Assembly: GCA_029781115.1 (NCBI GenBank)
Contig: JAKOXG010000017.1
Location: 1-64,000, forward strand
Length of the DNA: 64,000 bases
Reading direction: 5' to 3'
Source: Candidatus Cloacimonadota bacterium
GTDB taxonomy: Bacteria; Cloacimonadota; Cloacimonadia; Cloacimonadales; Cloacimonadaceae
In this document: piece by piece, positions 52,885-61,461 of the stretch
Layout: each line of letters opens with the position of its first letter
Position numbering within the stretch: position 1 is the stretch's first letter
Program-made: the position numbers and the translations under genes
Notes under the pieces: model-generated
What the model was told of the DNA's origin: nothing
The model's database searches: none
The model's input: the letters and a program-made list of their open reading frames with translations, nothing else

Positions 52885-53798
52885 AAACCTTTAGGCTGAT
52901 CCTGCTCGTAATAGCAGCTATCGGCATGGGTATCATATACTTAACCTGGGGAAGTCCATCACATTTGATCCTGACTCAGGTGAGGCTCCCGCGCCTCCTG
53001 CTCACCGTGCTTACCGGCATGATTTTGGGCGGCGTGGGCAGCGTCTATCAACTGATGCTAAGTAACCCCCTGGCAGAGCCTTACATCTTGGGCATCTCGT
53101 CCGGTTCTGCCTTCGGATCCATCCTCATGGGCGTGCTGGGACTCAGCCTGCTTATGCCCGTGGGAGGCTTTGCCGGTGCGATGGTGACCATGTTTTTGGT
53201 GTGGGGCTTAGCCGGTAGAAAGGGGAGCTTTGATCGCAGCAGATTGCTGATCGGAGGCGTGATCACGGGAATGTTTTTTGCTGCGGGAATCTCGCTGCTC
53301 ATGTATCTCTTTCTCAAGGATACCGTGATCATCATGGGCACTTTGATGGGCAATCTGGGGCGCATCTTCACCGTCGGGGAGTATCGTGTCTTTTTGGCTC
53401 TGGGAGGCGTGTCTTTGCTGCTCCTCTTCTGGCTTTACAGCCAAAGCAGCACCCTGGACATCATGAGCGGAAGCGACCTCTACGCCGGCTCCGTGGGCAT
53501 CAAAGTGAGCAGCCTGCGCAAGCGCATCTTTGTGCTCAGCTCAATCCTGATCGGCATCACGGTGGCCTATGCGGGGATCATCGGCTTTGTGGGGCTCATC
53601 GTGCCGCATATCGCCAGATACTACGTGGGGCCCTCCCAAAAGAAAGTCTATCCCCTGAGCCTCTTTATCGGCGCTTTCTTCCTGCTCGCCTGCGATTTCG
53701 TCGCCCAAAATATCACCGTGCTGGAACTCCCCGTGGGCGTGATCACCTCCGCCATCGGCTGCCCCTTCTTCATGTGGCTGATGCTGAAAAAGAGCTGA
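52881..53798 (+). CDS. FecCD/BtuC-type ABC transporter permease
   Basis: The start is ATG 52881 (ATGA overlap with the binding-protein stop). A TTG 21 bases upstream is not needed. The 305-aa protein has 9-10 membrane helices and the family blocks LPRLLLTVLTGMILGGVGSVYQ, NPLAEPYILGISSGSAFG and YAGIIGFVGLIVPHIAR. It would pair with the upstream binding lipoprotein for cobalamin or an iron complex. No ATPase gene follows. The next 400 bases hold element copy C. The ATPase must be supplied from elsewhere. Confidence 0.85.
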   Translation: MKTFRLILLVIAAIGMGIIYLTWGSPSHLILTQVRLPRLLLTVLTGMILGGVGSVYQLMLSNPLAEPYILGISSGSAFGSILMGVLGLSLLMPVGGFAGAMVTMFLVWGLAGRKGSFDRSRLLIGGVITGMFFAAGISLLMYLFLKDTVIIMGTLMGNLGRIFTVGEYRVFLALGGVSLLLLFWLYSQSSTLDIMSGSDLYAGSVGIKVSSLRKRIFVLSSILIGITVAYAGIIGFVGLIVPHIARYYVGPSQKKVYPLSLFIGAFFLLACDFVAQNITVLELPVGVITSAIGCPFFMWLMLKKS

Positions 53799-53888
53799 AG
53801 ATAGTATTTGGAAACCAACCACCGATAAAACACCTACCAATTTAGTAGGGATTCATTTCTGAGAACTGGAGCTGCGACAAGCAAAGCG

Positions 53889-54114
53889 AAAATCAACATT
53901 TGACCTCAGTATATTAGTTTGTAACCCAATACCGCCTCTTTCGACCCCTCTCAAATGCCCATTCCATGCGGCTTGCCAACCCCGCCCCTACTACCCTCTT
54001 ACTCCTCTAACAAGTAAGCAGTAAGAAAGCAGTAAGTTAGGAGGAAGAGCCAAGCAGGGACGAAGGCACTTTTATACGGGTGGTCATCCGATGCTAAAAG
54101 TCAATATTTGCGCC
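53889..54114 (+). repeat. Dispersed intergenic element, copy C
   Basis: Left end AAAATCAACATTTGACC (53889), core TCGACCCCTCTCAAATGCCC (53941), right end AAAAGTCAATATTTGCG. The central stem is CTTACT ... AGTAAG where copies A and B have CCTGCT ... AGCAGG. It fills most of the gap between btuC-like and the membrane-protein gene. Confidence 0.8.
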
Positions 54115-54145
54115 AACACCCATTTAACGCAAGCAAATTAAACCC

Positions 54146-54175
54146 AAAAAAGAGCCGATTTCTCAGCTCTTTTTT
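54146..54175. terminator. Bidirectional terminator
   Basis: AAAAAAGAGC (54146-54155) and GCTCTTTTTT (54166-54175) form a 10-bp stem with U-tracts on both strands, between convergent transcripts. Confidence 0.75.
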
Positions 54176-54203
54176 CAGGATTTAAATAGTATTCGGAGGG
54201 GTG

Positions 54204-54827
54204 TCAGTCCTTCCACTCAAACAGGTTTTCGCAGATATCTACAGCCCGTCCCACCTTGGGGATGGTAAGTTGTTGGGCTGCGTCCTTTACTTGGGCATTG
54301 AAAGCTGCGGTGGGGATGCTGATGGTGCAGGAGCCATGTCCTTTAACGGTGCCGATAACATTGCCTCTTTCAAAGTTAGGCTCCGGTAACCACTCCACTT
54401 TGAGGTTGTTGAATCTGAACTCGATATCGCCCGCTTCGGTATTCACTTTCAGCGTTTCTCCTTCGATGCAGGCTTTTGGGTGAGGCGAGCGGAGCTCTGG
54501 CGTATCGAGGAAAATCCTGGTGATATTGATCACGGTAACTTCTTCATTTTGACGGGCGTAGCGCAGTCTACCCTGGATGGGTGAAACAAACATGTCGGCA
54601 TCCGGCACGGGTATCTTGTTTTTATAGCGGTGTGCCATGCCTGAAATCAGGAATACGCCCACACCAAAACCCACGATCACGGAAGAAAGTGTGTTCATTC
54701 TGGTGAGCATACCCAGGATAAAGCCTATGGCTATTATCACCACGCTAATGCCTTGCCAGATATATTGATAGAGCTTTATCTGTTTGAGTGCTTGGGGGTC
54801 TGAGAGTATATATTTCTTTTGTTCCAT
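54204..54827 (-). CDS. Membrane protein with C-terminal beta domain, unknown function
   Basis: The 207-aa protein has a cytoplasmic N-terminus, two membrane helices (~22-68) and a soluble part with MFVSPIQGRLRYARQNEEVTVINI and NVIGTVKGHGSCTISIP, which resembles the sandwich-barrel of lipoyl/PSD-like proteins. No catalytic serine motif of PSD (LGST) is seen. The function is not known. The gene lies after a hairpin CCGGCTGG ... CCAGCCGG (54838-54871) in its 5' leader and is the last of the 54204-55330 pair. Confidence 0.55.
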   Translation of the reverse strand: MEQKKYILSDPQALKQIKLYQYIWQGISVVIIAIGFILGMLTRMNTLSSVIVGFGVGVFLISGMAHRYKNKIPVPDADMFVSPIQGRLRYARQNEEVTVINITRIFLDTPELRSPHPKACIEGETLKVNTEAGDIEFRFNNLKVEWLPEPNFERGNVIGTVKGHGSCTISIPTAAFNAQVKDAAQQLTIPKVGRAVDICENLFEWKD

Positions 54828-54886
54828 AATTCTCTTCCGGCTGGATTCTCAAGCTATGAAGAACCCAGCCGGTAGCTTATCATTAT

Positions 54887-55330
54887 TTATTTGGCGCGTG
54901 TCCAAGTGTTGGTTTTTCCGAGCACGGACACACCCACGAATCCGCGCAGTTTGAGGGTATTGACGTTGGGCATTTCTACCTTACAGTTGTAAGTCTTTCC
55001 GTCATCGGGATTGTAGATTTTGCCACCTTCGTAGCTTGCTTTCTTTTTGTATTCAAGACCGGTGATGATGACCATATTCATCAAGGGACGGTTGCGCAGC
55101 TTTTTATCAGGGTTGTTCTTGTCTACTATGGGTTTGCCGTCCTTATCAATTGCTTCTTTGATCCACACGAGTTTGCCATTATAGCTTCCAGCCTCAGTCT
55201 TGAATATTTGGATAATGGAGTCCTTTTTTTCGGTGTACCATTTGCCGGTGATGTCGTCTTTGCTTACTTTTTGTGCCACCAGAGGCAGGCAAAGGACGAG
55301 AATGAGGGCGATGCTTAAGAGGTGTTTCAT
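54887..55330 (-). CDS. DUF2147-family exported protein
   Basis: The 147-aa protein has a signal peptide (1-19) and the DUF2147 fold: ITGKWYTEKKDSIIQIFK, NGKLVWIKEAIDKDGKP, KLRNRPLMNMVIITGLEY, GKIYNPDDGKTYNCKVEM and LRGFVGVSVLGKTNTW. The family is periplasmic with an unknown role and is often linked to stress. The ribosome binding site is AAGGAG. Confidence 0.85.
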   Translation of the reverse strand: MKHLLSIALILVLCLPLVAQKVSKDDITGKWYTEKKDSIIQIFKTEAGSYNGKLVWIKEAIDKDGKPIVDKNNPDKKLRNRPLMNMVIITGLEYKKKASYEGGKIYNPDDGKTYNCKVEMPNVNTLKLRGFVGVSVLGKTNTWTRAK

Positions 55331-55348
55331 GCTTTTCTCCTTGTGGGA

Positions 55349-56644
55349 TCATTTGATCCCGCATCTTTGATAAATGTAATCCACGTGACGCAAGTAGCGT
55401 TTCAGATCGAAGATATCGTGGATTTCGGCTTTGGGTATGATATTGGTAATACGCTCATCGGCAAGCACCTTGTCCAGCAAGGGCTTACCGCTCTCCCAGC
55501 AGCTCATGGCATTTTCCTGTACCAGGGAATATGCTTCCTCGCGGGTCAAGCCTGCATCGGTGAGTTTGAGCAGCAGGGCTTGGGAAAAGACCAAGCCGTT
55601 GGTGATCTCTACATTGGCCTTCATATTGTCTGGATATATGACAAGATTGGCCACTAACTTTATGCTGCGCTCTAACATATAGTGGATGAGGATGCAGGAA
55701 TCCGGCAGGATGATCCTCTCCACACTGGAATGAGAAATGTCACGTTCATGCCAGAGGGCATTGTTTTCCATTGCGGCGTGGGCGTTGGAGCGCAGCACTC
55801 TTGCCAGGCCGCAAAGTTGTTCACTGACGATGGGGTTACGTTTGTGGGGCATGGCGGAACTGCCTTTTTGCCCCTTGGTAAAGTTTTCTTCGGCCTCCAA
55901 CACTTCGGTGCGCTGCAGATGGCGGATTTCCAGGGCTATCTTTTCCAAAAGCGAGCCGATCATGGCGATAGCGTGTAAAAAGTGTGCGTGCAGATCCCTT
56001 TGGATCACTTGGGTGGCGATATTGACGGGTTCGAGGTCTAAATAACGACAGGCCAGCACTTCCAATTGGGGATCCAGATGCGCATAATTGCCCACCGCAC
56101 CGGAAAATTTGCCAACGCTGATGTCTTTGATAGCAGCTTCCAAGCGGGTGATGTTGCGGTTTGTTTCATCCAACCAGAGGGCAAACTTGAGCCCGAAGCT
56201 GGTGGGTTCGGCATGAATGCCATGCGAGCGACCCATGCAGACGGTGTTGCGGTTTGCCTTTGCTTGCAGTTTGAGGTTTTCGGCTAAGCGTTGCAATTGG
56301 GTGAGGATCAGCTCGCCTGCTTGGCGCAATTGCAGCGCGGTAGCGGTATCCAGCACGTCTGAAGAGGTCATTCCATAATGAATCCATCTGGATGCGGGAC
56401 CCACATATTCCGCAACGTTGGTGAGAAAAGCGATGACGTCGTGCTTGGTGACCTGTTCGATCTCGTCAATGCGGTCACAATTGAAGTCAGCCTTTTCGGC
56501 GATTTGCTGATAGTCGTCATCGGGGATGATGCCCATCTCGTTGAGGGCACGGGCGGCGGCAAGCTCCACTTCCAGCCAGCATTGATAGCGGTTTTCAGTG
56601 GTCCAAACCCGCTCCATTTCAGGCAAAGTGTATCTGCTGATCAT
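55349..56644 (-). CDS. purB: Adenylosuccinate lyase
   Basis: PurB cleaves SAICAR and adenylosuccinate in purine synthesis. The 431-aa protein has the fumarase-superfamily signature GSSAMPHKRNPIVSEQ, the catalytic-His TSSDVLDTA segment and the GRSHGIHAEPTSFGLK block. Length matches the short bacterial form. The ATG overlaps the upstream stop by one base (TAATG). Confidence 0.95.
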   Translation of the reverse strand: MISRYTLPEMERVWTTENRYQCWLEVELAAARALNEMGIIPDDDYQQIAEKADFNCDRIDEIEQVTKHDVIAFLTNVAEYVGPASRWIHYGMTSSDVLDTATALQLRQAGELILTQLQRLAENLKLQAKANRNTVCMGRSHGIHAEPTSFGLKFALWLDETNRNITRLEAAIKDISVGKFSGAVGNYAHLDPQLEVLACRYLDLEPVNIATQVIQRDLHAHFLHAIAMIGSLLEKIALEIRHLQRTEVLEAEENFTKGQKGSSAMPHKRNPIVSEQLCGLARVLRSNAHAAMENNALWHERDISHSSVERIILPDSCILIHYMLERSIKLVANLVIYPDNMKANVEITNGLVFSQALLLKLTDAGLTREEAYSLVQENAMSCWESGKPLLDKVLADERITNIIPKAEIHDIFDLKRYLRHVDYIYQRCGIK

Positions 56645-57369
56645 TATTCCCCTCCAGGTGCCAGGATGTCTTCCAGATTCATCAGCCCACCCTGCAACAA
56701 GTCCATGAGCCCTTGGCCGGTGTCCATGGGAGGAAGCGCCTTCACCTTGGCGTTGCCGTATTTGACCTTGTCAAAGAGCAGCTCGATCGATGCGCTCTTG
56801 ATCTTGAAAACGATGGCGTCCGGCTCGCCTTTCTTGGTGTAAGTAAAGACGGCGCTGAGCTTGTTCTTGGCGTCTTTCACGCTGTCCAACTGCATCTTGG
56901 GCGTGAAATTGATCTCCAAGCTCTCGCGTGAGATCTTGCCGGTGTCGACGATCTCGTCCACATAGCTATCCACAAGGCTGAGCAGTCCCTGCACGTCTCC
57001 CATGTCAAACTTCTTGCCCATCATTGCAGCAGCCATCAGCGCCAGACGGGGCTGAAAGTCTGAATTGATGCTGAAGTAATCACCCAAATAGAGGGAAATC
57101 AGGGGAGTGGCAGCTGAGCCGAATATGCCTCCGTCAAGCACGTCAAAGCGCAGTTCTTCAGGCGTCTTGCCCACAACGAAGTTCTTCCTGAGTGCCAAGC
57201 CTTTGTAGCTGATTTCTGCTATGCCATGGGCTTGGAAGTTTGACCAGCGGTTCAGCTCCGATCTCAAGAGAGATTTCTTTGCTTCCCGGGAAAGGGGCTT
57301 TTTGCCACCGGCACAACCGGTCAAAATCAAGACCACAGCCAGCAGCAGGATTATTGCAGTTCGTTTCAT
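56644..57369 (-). CDS. Lipoprotein of LolA/DUF4292-like beta fold
   Basis: The 241-aa protein has a lipobox LILTGC (Cys19) and then a beta-rich domain (FQAHGIAEISYKGLALRKNFVVGKTPEELRFDVL, LEINFTPKMQLDSVKDAKNKLSAVFTY) like lipoprotein-carrier or DUF4292 proteins. It is likely at the periplasmic face of a membrane and may handle lipids. No catalytic residues are seen. It overlaps lgt upstream (ATGA) and abuts purB downstream. Confidence 0.65.
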   Translation of the reverse strand: MKRTAIILLLAVVLILTGCAGGKKPLSREAKKSLLRSELNRWSNFQAHGIAEISYKGLALRKNFVVGKTPEELRFDVLDGGIFGSAATPLISLYLGDYFSINSDFQPRLALMAAAMMGKKFDMGDVQGLLSLVDSYVDEIVDTGKISRESLEINFTPKMQLDSVKDAKNKLSAVFTYTKKGEPDAIVFKIKSASIELLFDKVKYGNAKVKALPPMDTGQGLMDLLQGGLMNLEDILAPGGE

Positions 57370-58190
57370 ATCTGCTCTCCTTGTTGTCGATTGGCTCTTC
57401 TGTAAATCAGGATTATGGCAACTACGCCCACGATCACCATCATCATGCTCAGGAATTGGCCAATGGACATAAAGCCAAAGAAATAGCCATAATCTTCATA
57501 GACTTGCAGTCTGTCCGGCTCGCGCACAAACTCGATCAGGAACCTGAACAGTCCGTAGAGGGCAAACCAGATCCAAAAGACCACGCCGGGTGTCTTGATC
57601 TTCTTGAGCAGAGTGAAGGTAACGATAAAGAGCACAATGCCTTCCAAGAACATCTCATAGAGCTGGGAAGGGTGTCTGGGCAGGTCTCCCGCTTCAGGAA
57701 AAACCATGCCCCAAGGGAGGGTGGTGGGTCTGCCCCACAGCTCGCCATTGATGAAGTTTCCAATGCGCCCCAAGCCTAAACCCACGCTGATCAGAGGCGT
57801 GATGGCATCCGCCATGGCTCCAAAGCTGAGCTTGTGCTTTCTTGTGAAGATGTAGCCGGCGATCATCACGCCCAGAGCACCTCCATGAAAGCTCATCCCG
57901 CCTTCCCAAACGGCGAATATCTGTAGTGGATGAGAAAGATAGTAGGGAAGGTTGTAAAAGAGCACGTAGCCCAGCCTTCCGCCCAAGATCACTCCCAACA
58001 TGATGGCAAAGATGATGGATTCATACTGATCGCGGTCAAGCTCGATCTGCCGGTATTTGAGCAGTTTGCGGTAGAAAATCCAGGCCAGGATAAAGCTCAG
58101 CACATAAAACAAGCCATACCAACGGATGCTGAGATGCATGCCGCCAAGCTCAAAGCCAACTATTTCGGGGTTGATATTGGGAAATCTCAT
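57366..58190 (-). CDS. lgt: Prolipoprotein diacylglyceryl transferase
   Basis: Lgt adds diacylglycerol to the lipobox cysteine of prolipoproteins, the step before LspA. The 274-aa membrane protein has ~7 helices and the hallmark GRIGNFINGELWGRPTTLPWGMVFP, HPSQLYEMFLEG and FRFLIEFVREPD. The conserved N and R residues are present. Its stop overlaps the start of a lipoprotein gene. It lies 15 bases after etfB. Confidence 0.95.
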   Translation of the reverse strand: MRFPNINPEIVGFELGGMHLSIRWYGLFYVLSFILAWIFYRKLLKYRQIELDRDQYESIIFAIMLGVILGGRLGYVLFYNLPYYLSHPLQIFAVWEGGMSFHGGALGVMIAGYIFTRKHKLSFGAMADAITPLISVGLGLGRIGNFINGELWGRPTTLPWGMVFPEAGDLPRHPSQLYEMFLEGIVLFIVTFTLLKKIKTPGVVFWIWFALYGLFRFLIEFVREPDRLQVYEDYGYFFGFMSIGQFLSMMMVIVGVVAIILIYRRANRQQGEQI

Positions 58191-58205
58191 CTTTTCACAC
58201 CTTGC

Positions 58206-58988
58206 TTATTTGACCAATTGATGCAGCTGGCTGACTATCTTTTCCACAGCCTCATCTGCATCGCCTTCAAACTTCTCCGTGAGCTTATCATGCTGCGGGG
58301 TAAAGATCTTCATCACTTGGGTAGGTGAGCCGTTGAGGCCGGTATCCTTCTCGTCCAAGCCGAGGTCTTCACGTCCCCACACTGTCAGCTCTGCGTTTTT
58401 GGCGTTTCTTTTGCCTCTGAGGGAGGGCAAGCGAGGCTCGTTGATCTCTTTTACCACGGAGATCAGCGCAGGCAGCTTCATCTGCACCCTGTCGTAGCCG
58501 TCTTCCATGAGGCGCTGCAGGGTGATCTGGCCGGGTTTTACCTCTTCAATGCGACGCACGAAGCAGGTCTGAGGCAGGTTTAGATGTGCCGCGATTCCGG
58601 GACCCACCTGGGCGGTGTCCCCGTCTATGGCTTGCTGGCCCACCAGGATGAGATCAAAATCCCCCACCTTCTTGATGGCAGCAGCAAGGGTGAGCGAGGT
58701 GGCCAAAGTATCGGCTCCGGCAAAAGCACGGTCTGAAAGCAGGATGATGTCATCCGCTCCGAGGGATACAGCTTCCCTGAGCGTAGGTTCTGCTTGCGGG
58801 GGCCCCATGCTGATCACGGTGATGTGACCGCCATGCTGCTCCTTCAAGCGCACTGCTTCTTCGATGGCATAGGCATCAAAGGGGTTGAGGATGCTTTCCA
58901 CACCCTCGCGCACCAAGGTGTTTGTCACTGGATCTATCTTGATCTCGGTGGTGTTTGGAACCTGTTTTACGCAAACGATCAATTTCAT
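58206..58988 (-). CDS. etfB: Electron transfer flavoprotein beta subunit
   Basis: EtfB holds AMP or a second flavin and, with EtfA, passes electrons from acyl-CoA dehydrogenases. The 260-aa protein has VCVKQVPNTTEIKIDP, NPFDAYAIEEAVRLKE, LILVGQQAIDGDTAQVGPGIAAHL and LPALISVVKEINEPRLPSLRG. No etfA is beside it. The next genes are lgt (downstream) and a DegT gene (upstream). The ribosome binding site is AGGAG. Confidence 0.92.
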   Translation of the reverse strand: MKLIVCVKQVPNTTEIKIDPVTNTLVREGVESILNPFDAYAIEEAVRLKEQHGGHITVISMGPPQAEPTLREAVSLGADDIILLSDRAFAGADTLATSLTLAAAIKKVGDFDLILVGQQAIDGDTAQVGPGIAAHLNLPQTCFVRRIEEVKPGQITLQRLMEDGYDRVQMKLPALISVVKEINEPRLPSLRGKRNAKNAELTVWGREDLGLDEKDTGLNGSPTQVMKIFTPQHDKLTEKFEGDADEAVEKIVSQLHQLVK

Positions 58989-58997
58989 AGTTAACTC

Positions 58998-60101
58998 CTA
59001 TTGATAGTAGGATTTGATGGTCTGACACACATACTCTTTCTGAGCATCGGTCAGCTCCGGATAAATGGGGATGGACAGCACTTGCTTGGCGAGTTTCTCG
59101 CTATTTGGCATGTCCCCTTCCTTATATTCTAACTCTTTGAAGCATTCCTGCAGATGAAGTGGGAGAGGATAGTAAACGGCACAGCCTATCTCGTGCTCTT
59201 TCAGATGATTAAGCAATCCGTCTCTGTCTTCGCAGATGAGGGTGTATTGGTTGTAACAGCTCACGGCACGGGAATCGATTTGCGGGGTGAGAACCTGAGG
59301 GATGCCGGCGAGATGCTTGTCATAATATGCTGCATTGGCACGTCTGGCTTCGCTCCAAGCGGCTAGGTGGTCATATTTGACCTTGAGGATGGCGGCCTGC
59401 ACGGTGTCCATGCGGCTGTTGAGTCCCACCCATTTGTGGAAGTATTTGGGGTTTTCGCCATGCAAGCGCAATTGTCTCAGAGACTTGGCCAGTTCGTCAT
59501 CATTGGTGAGACACATGCCTGCATCGCCCATGGCGCCCAGGTTTTTGCTGGGGAAGAAGCTGAGCGTGCCGATGTCTCCAAAGGAGCAGCTCATCCTGCC
59601 ATCCCAGGTGCTGCCGATGCCTTGGGCATTGTCCTCGATCACGTAGAGGTTATGCATTCTGGCAATCTCCATGATGGCGGTCATATCGCAGCATTGGCCA
59701 AAGAGATGCACGGGCATGATGGCTTTGGTGCGGGGTGTGATCGCAGCTTCGATCAGGTTGGGATCGAGGTTGAAGCTGCGGTAGCCGATGTCCACAAAGC
59801 GGGGACGTGCGTTGTTTCTCCAGATGGAGCTGGCGGTGGCAAAGAAGGTAAAGGGAGTGGTGATCACTTCGTCACCTTCGCCGATACCCAAGGCTTTGAT
59901 GGCCAATACGAGCGCATCAGTTCCCGAAGAGCAGGCAATCGCATGGGCAATGCCCAGGTCTGAGGCGACCTTCTCTTCAAACTCCTTAACTTCAGGACCC
60001 ATGATGTATTTATGGGTCTTAAACACGTTTTCAAGCGCTGCCTTAATATCATCCATCAAGGGATCATACTGGGCATGTAAATCTAACATTGGTACTTTCA
60101 T
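58998..60101 (-). CDS. DegT/DnrJ/EryC1-family sugar aminotransferase
   Basis: This PLP enzyme transaminates nucleotide-linked keto sugars for surface polysaccharides. The 367-aa protein has the fold-type I layout, with AIACSSGTDALVLAIKALG, TPFTFFATASSIWRNNARP, VIEDNAQGIGSTWDGRM and the PLP lysine in LSFFPSKNLGAMGDAGM. It is followed by etfB at 9 bases and preceded by an SLBB export gene at 10 bases, so it probably belongs to the polysaccharide cluster. Confidence 0.9.
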   Translation of the reverse strand: MKVPMLDLHAQYDPLMDDIKAALENVFKTHKYIMGPEVKEFEEKVASDLGIAHAIACSSGTDALVLAIKALGIGEGDEVITTPFTFFATASSIWRNNARPRFVDIGYRSFNLDPNLIEAAITPRTKAIMPVHLFGQCCDMTAIMEIARMHNLYVIEDNAQGIGSTWDGRMSCSFGDIGTLSFFPSKNLGAMGDAGMCLTNDDELAKSLRQLRLHGENPKYFHKWVGLNSRMDTVQAAILKVKYDHLAAWSEARRANAAYYDKHLAGIPQVLTPQIDSRAVSCYNQYTLICEDRDGLLNHLKEHEIGCAVYYPLPLHLQECFKELEYKEGDMPNSEKLAKQVLSIPIYPELTDAQKEYVCQTIKSYYQ

Positions 60102-60111
60102 TTATGGACTC

Positions 60112-61461
60112 CTAATTGTTTAAAACTAATATCCTCACACTCATCACGATAGACAAGATCTGCGTGGCCAATAGAGCCACATCCTTCAAATCCAACCAGC
60201 GGTCTCTATCCGACTTCTCGGGCACGAAAACCATATCACCGGGACACAGCGGAACCTTCTTGCCGGGTTTGACCCAGCTGCCGTCACTGTCTCTAATGAT
60301 GCGGATGCCGCCCAGGGTGCGGTTGTTGGTATAGCCGCCACAAGCCTCGATGTAATGCTTGTAGCTTTTGCCTTCCTCCCAAGGAACCAGACCAGGCCTG
60401 AGCACCTGCCCACTGACTGCGACAAAATCAAAGGTCTCCGGCACAAAGATGTAGTCTCCATCCTGCAAGACAGGGTTGGAGCTCTCGCCTTCGCTCTCCC
60501 AGGTGTCCTTGAGATCAAGGCTGTATTTGCCTTTGAGCTGACGCATGGAATTGCGCAGATAGCTGTATTCTAAGGGTGTCATCTGAGTCATGCCATGGAC
60601 GGAAAGACGCTCCAGATCAGGGTTCAGCTTCTCGCTGTAAGGGCCATTGATGAGCACAGCATTGCTGAGGTCGCCTTTGTCTGAAGGGCCGCCGCACTGC
60701 TTCAAGATGTCATATAGACGGGTGTTTTCACCTATCCAAAACTCGCCGGGGATGTTGACTGCACCTTCCACCTTGACCTTGCGCGCTAGAGGCGAATTGG
60801 CGTCACGTCCCACGATGATCCTGTCTCTGGCTTGCAGGGGATAAGTGACCGACTGCAAGTCTGCAAAGGAGCTGATGTCCTGCCGGAGGACGTCAAAGTC
60901 TTTGGTACCGCTCATTGCGCGGTAGACCAACACCTGAGCCCTGTCTGCATCGGGAGCCAGGCCTTGCGCCAAACGCAGGATGAGCCCCAGGTCATCACCT
61001 TCCACAAACTGGATATCAGAGGGCATATTCACGCAGCCGCTCACCGCAACAAAGCTCTCCTTGGCGGGCACCCAGATCAGGTCTCCGTCTTTCAAAAGGG
61101 GATTGTGCTCTATCTCTCCCAGGATCATAAAGCGCAGCAGGTCATACTCCTGCGTATCGCCCGAGCGGGTCAGCTTGATCTTGCGCAAACCCTGCTGATT
61201 GGCATAGAGGGAATCCTGCTCCAGCATCTTCCTTTCGGTGACGCTTAGCAAGAGGGGATCGGTCACATCCGGCAGGGTCACTTCCGTAGCCTTGATAGCG
61301 TCTGAAAGCCTGGCTGTGACGGGCAAAGGATAGCTGCCGGGATTGGGCACAAAGCCTGTGACGCTCACGTTGATGGGCACCACATTGGTCAGGGAACTGA
61401 TCTGTGCGCCCAAATAGACGGCACAGAGCAGAAACAGGATGGTAAAAAGCTTATTTTTCAT
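60112..61461 (-). CDS. SLBB-domain polysaccharide export protein (Wza-like)
   Basis: The 449-aa protein has a signal peptide (1-19) and at least three or four SLBB/soluble-ligand-binding units, each with a strand-turn pattern (NVSVTGFVPNPGSYPLP, VAVSGCVNMPSDIQFVEGD, VKVEGAVNIPGEFWIGENT, VAVSGQVLRPGLVPWEEGK), and a C-terminal hydrophobic helix (LLATQILSIVMSVRILVL). Such proteins form outer-membrane channels or partners for exopolysaccharide export. The classical PES N-terminal domain is not obvious. It overlaps the epimerase gene by 11 bases. Confidence 0.8.
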   Translation of the reverse strand: MKNKLFTILFLLCAVYLGAQISSLTNVVPINVSVTGFVPNPGSYPLPVTARLSDAIKATEVTLPDVTDPLLLSVTERKMLEQDSLYANQQGLRKIKLTRSGDTQEYDLLRFMILGEIEHNPLLKDGDLIWVPAKESFVAVSGCVNMPSDIQFVEGDDLGLILRLAQGLAPDADRAQVLVYRAMSGTKDFDVLRQDISSFADLQSVTYPLQARDRIIVGRDANSPLARKVKVEGAVNIPGEFWIGENTRLYDILKQCGGPSDKGDLSNAVLINGPYSEKLNPDLERLSVHGMTQMTPLEYSYLRNSMRQLKGKYSLDLKDTWESEGESSNPVLQDGDYIFVPETFDFVAVSGQVLRPGLVPWEEGKSYKHYIEACGGYTNNRTLGGIRIIRDSDGSWVKPGKKVPLCPGDMVFVPEKSDRDRWLDLKDVALLATQILSIVMSVRILVLNN

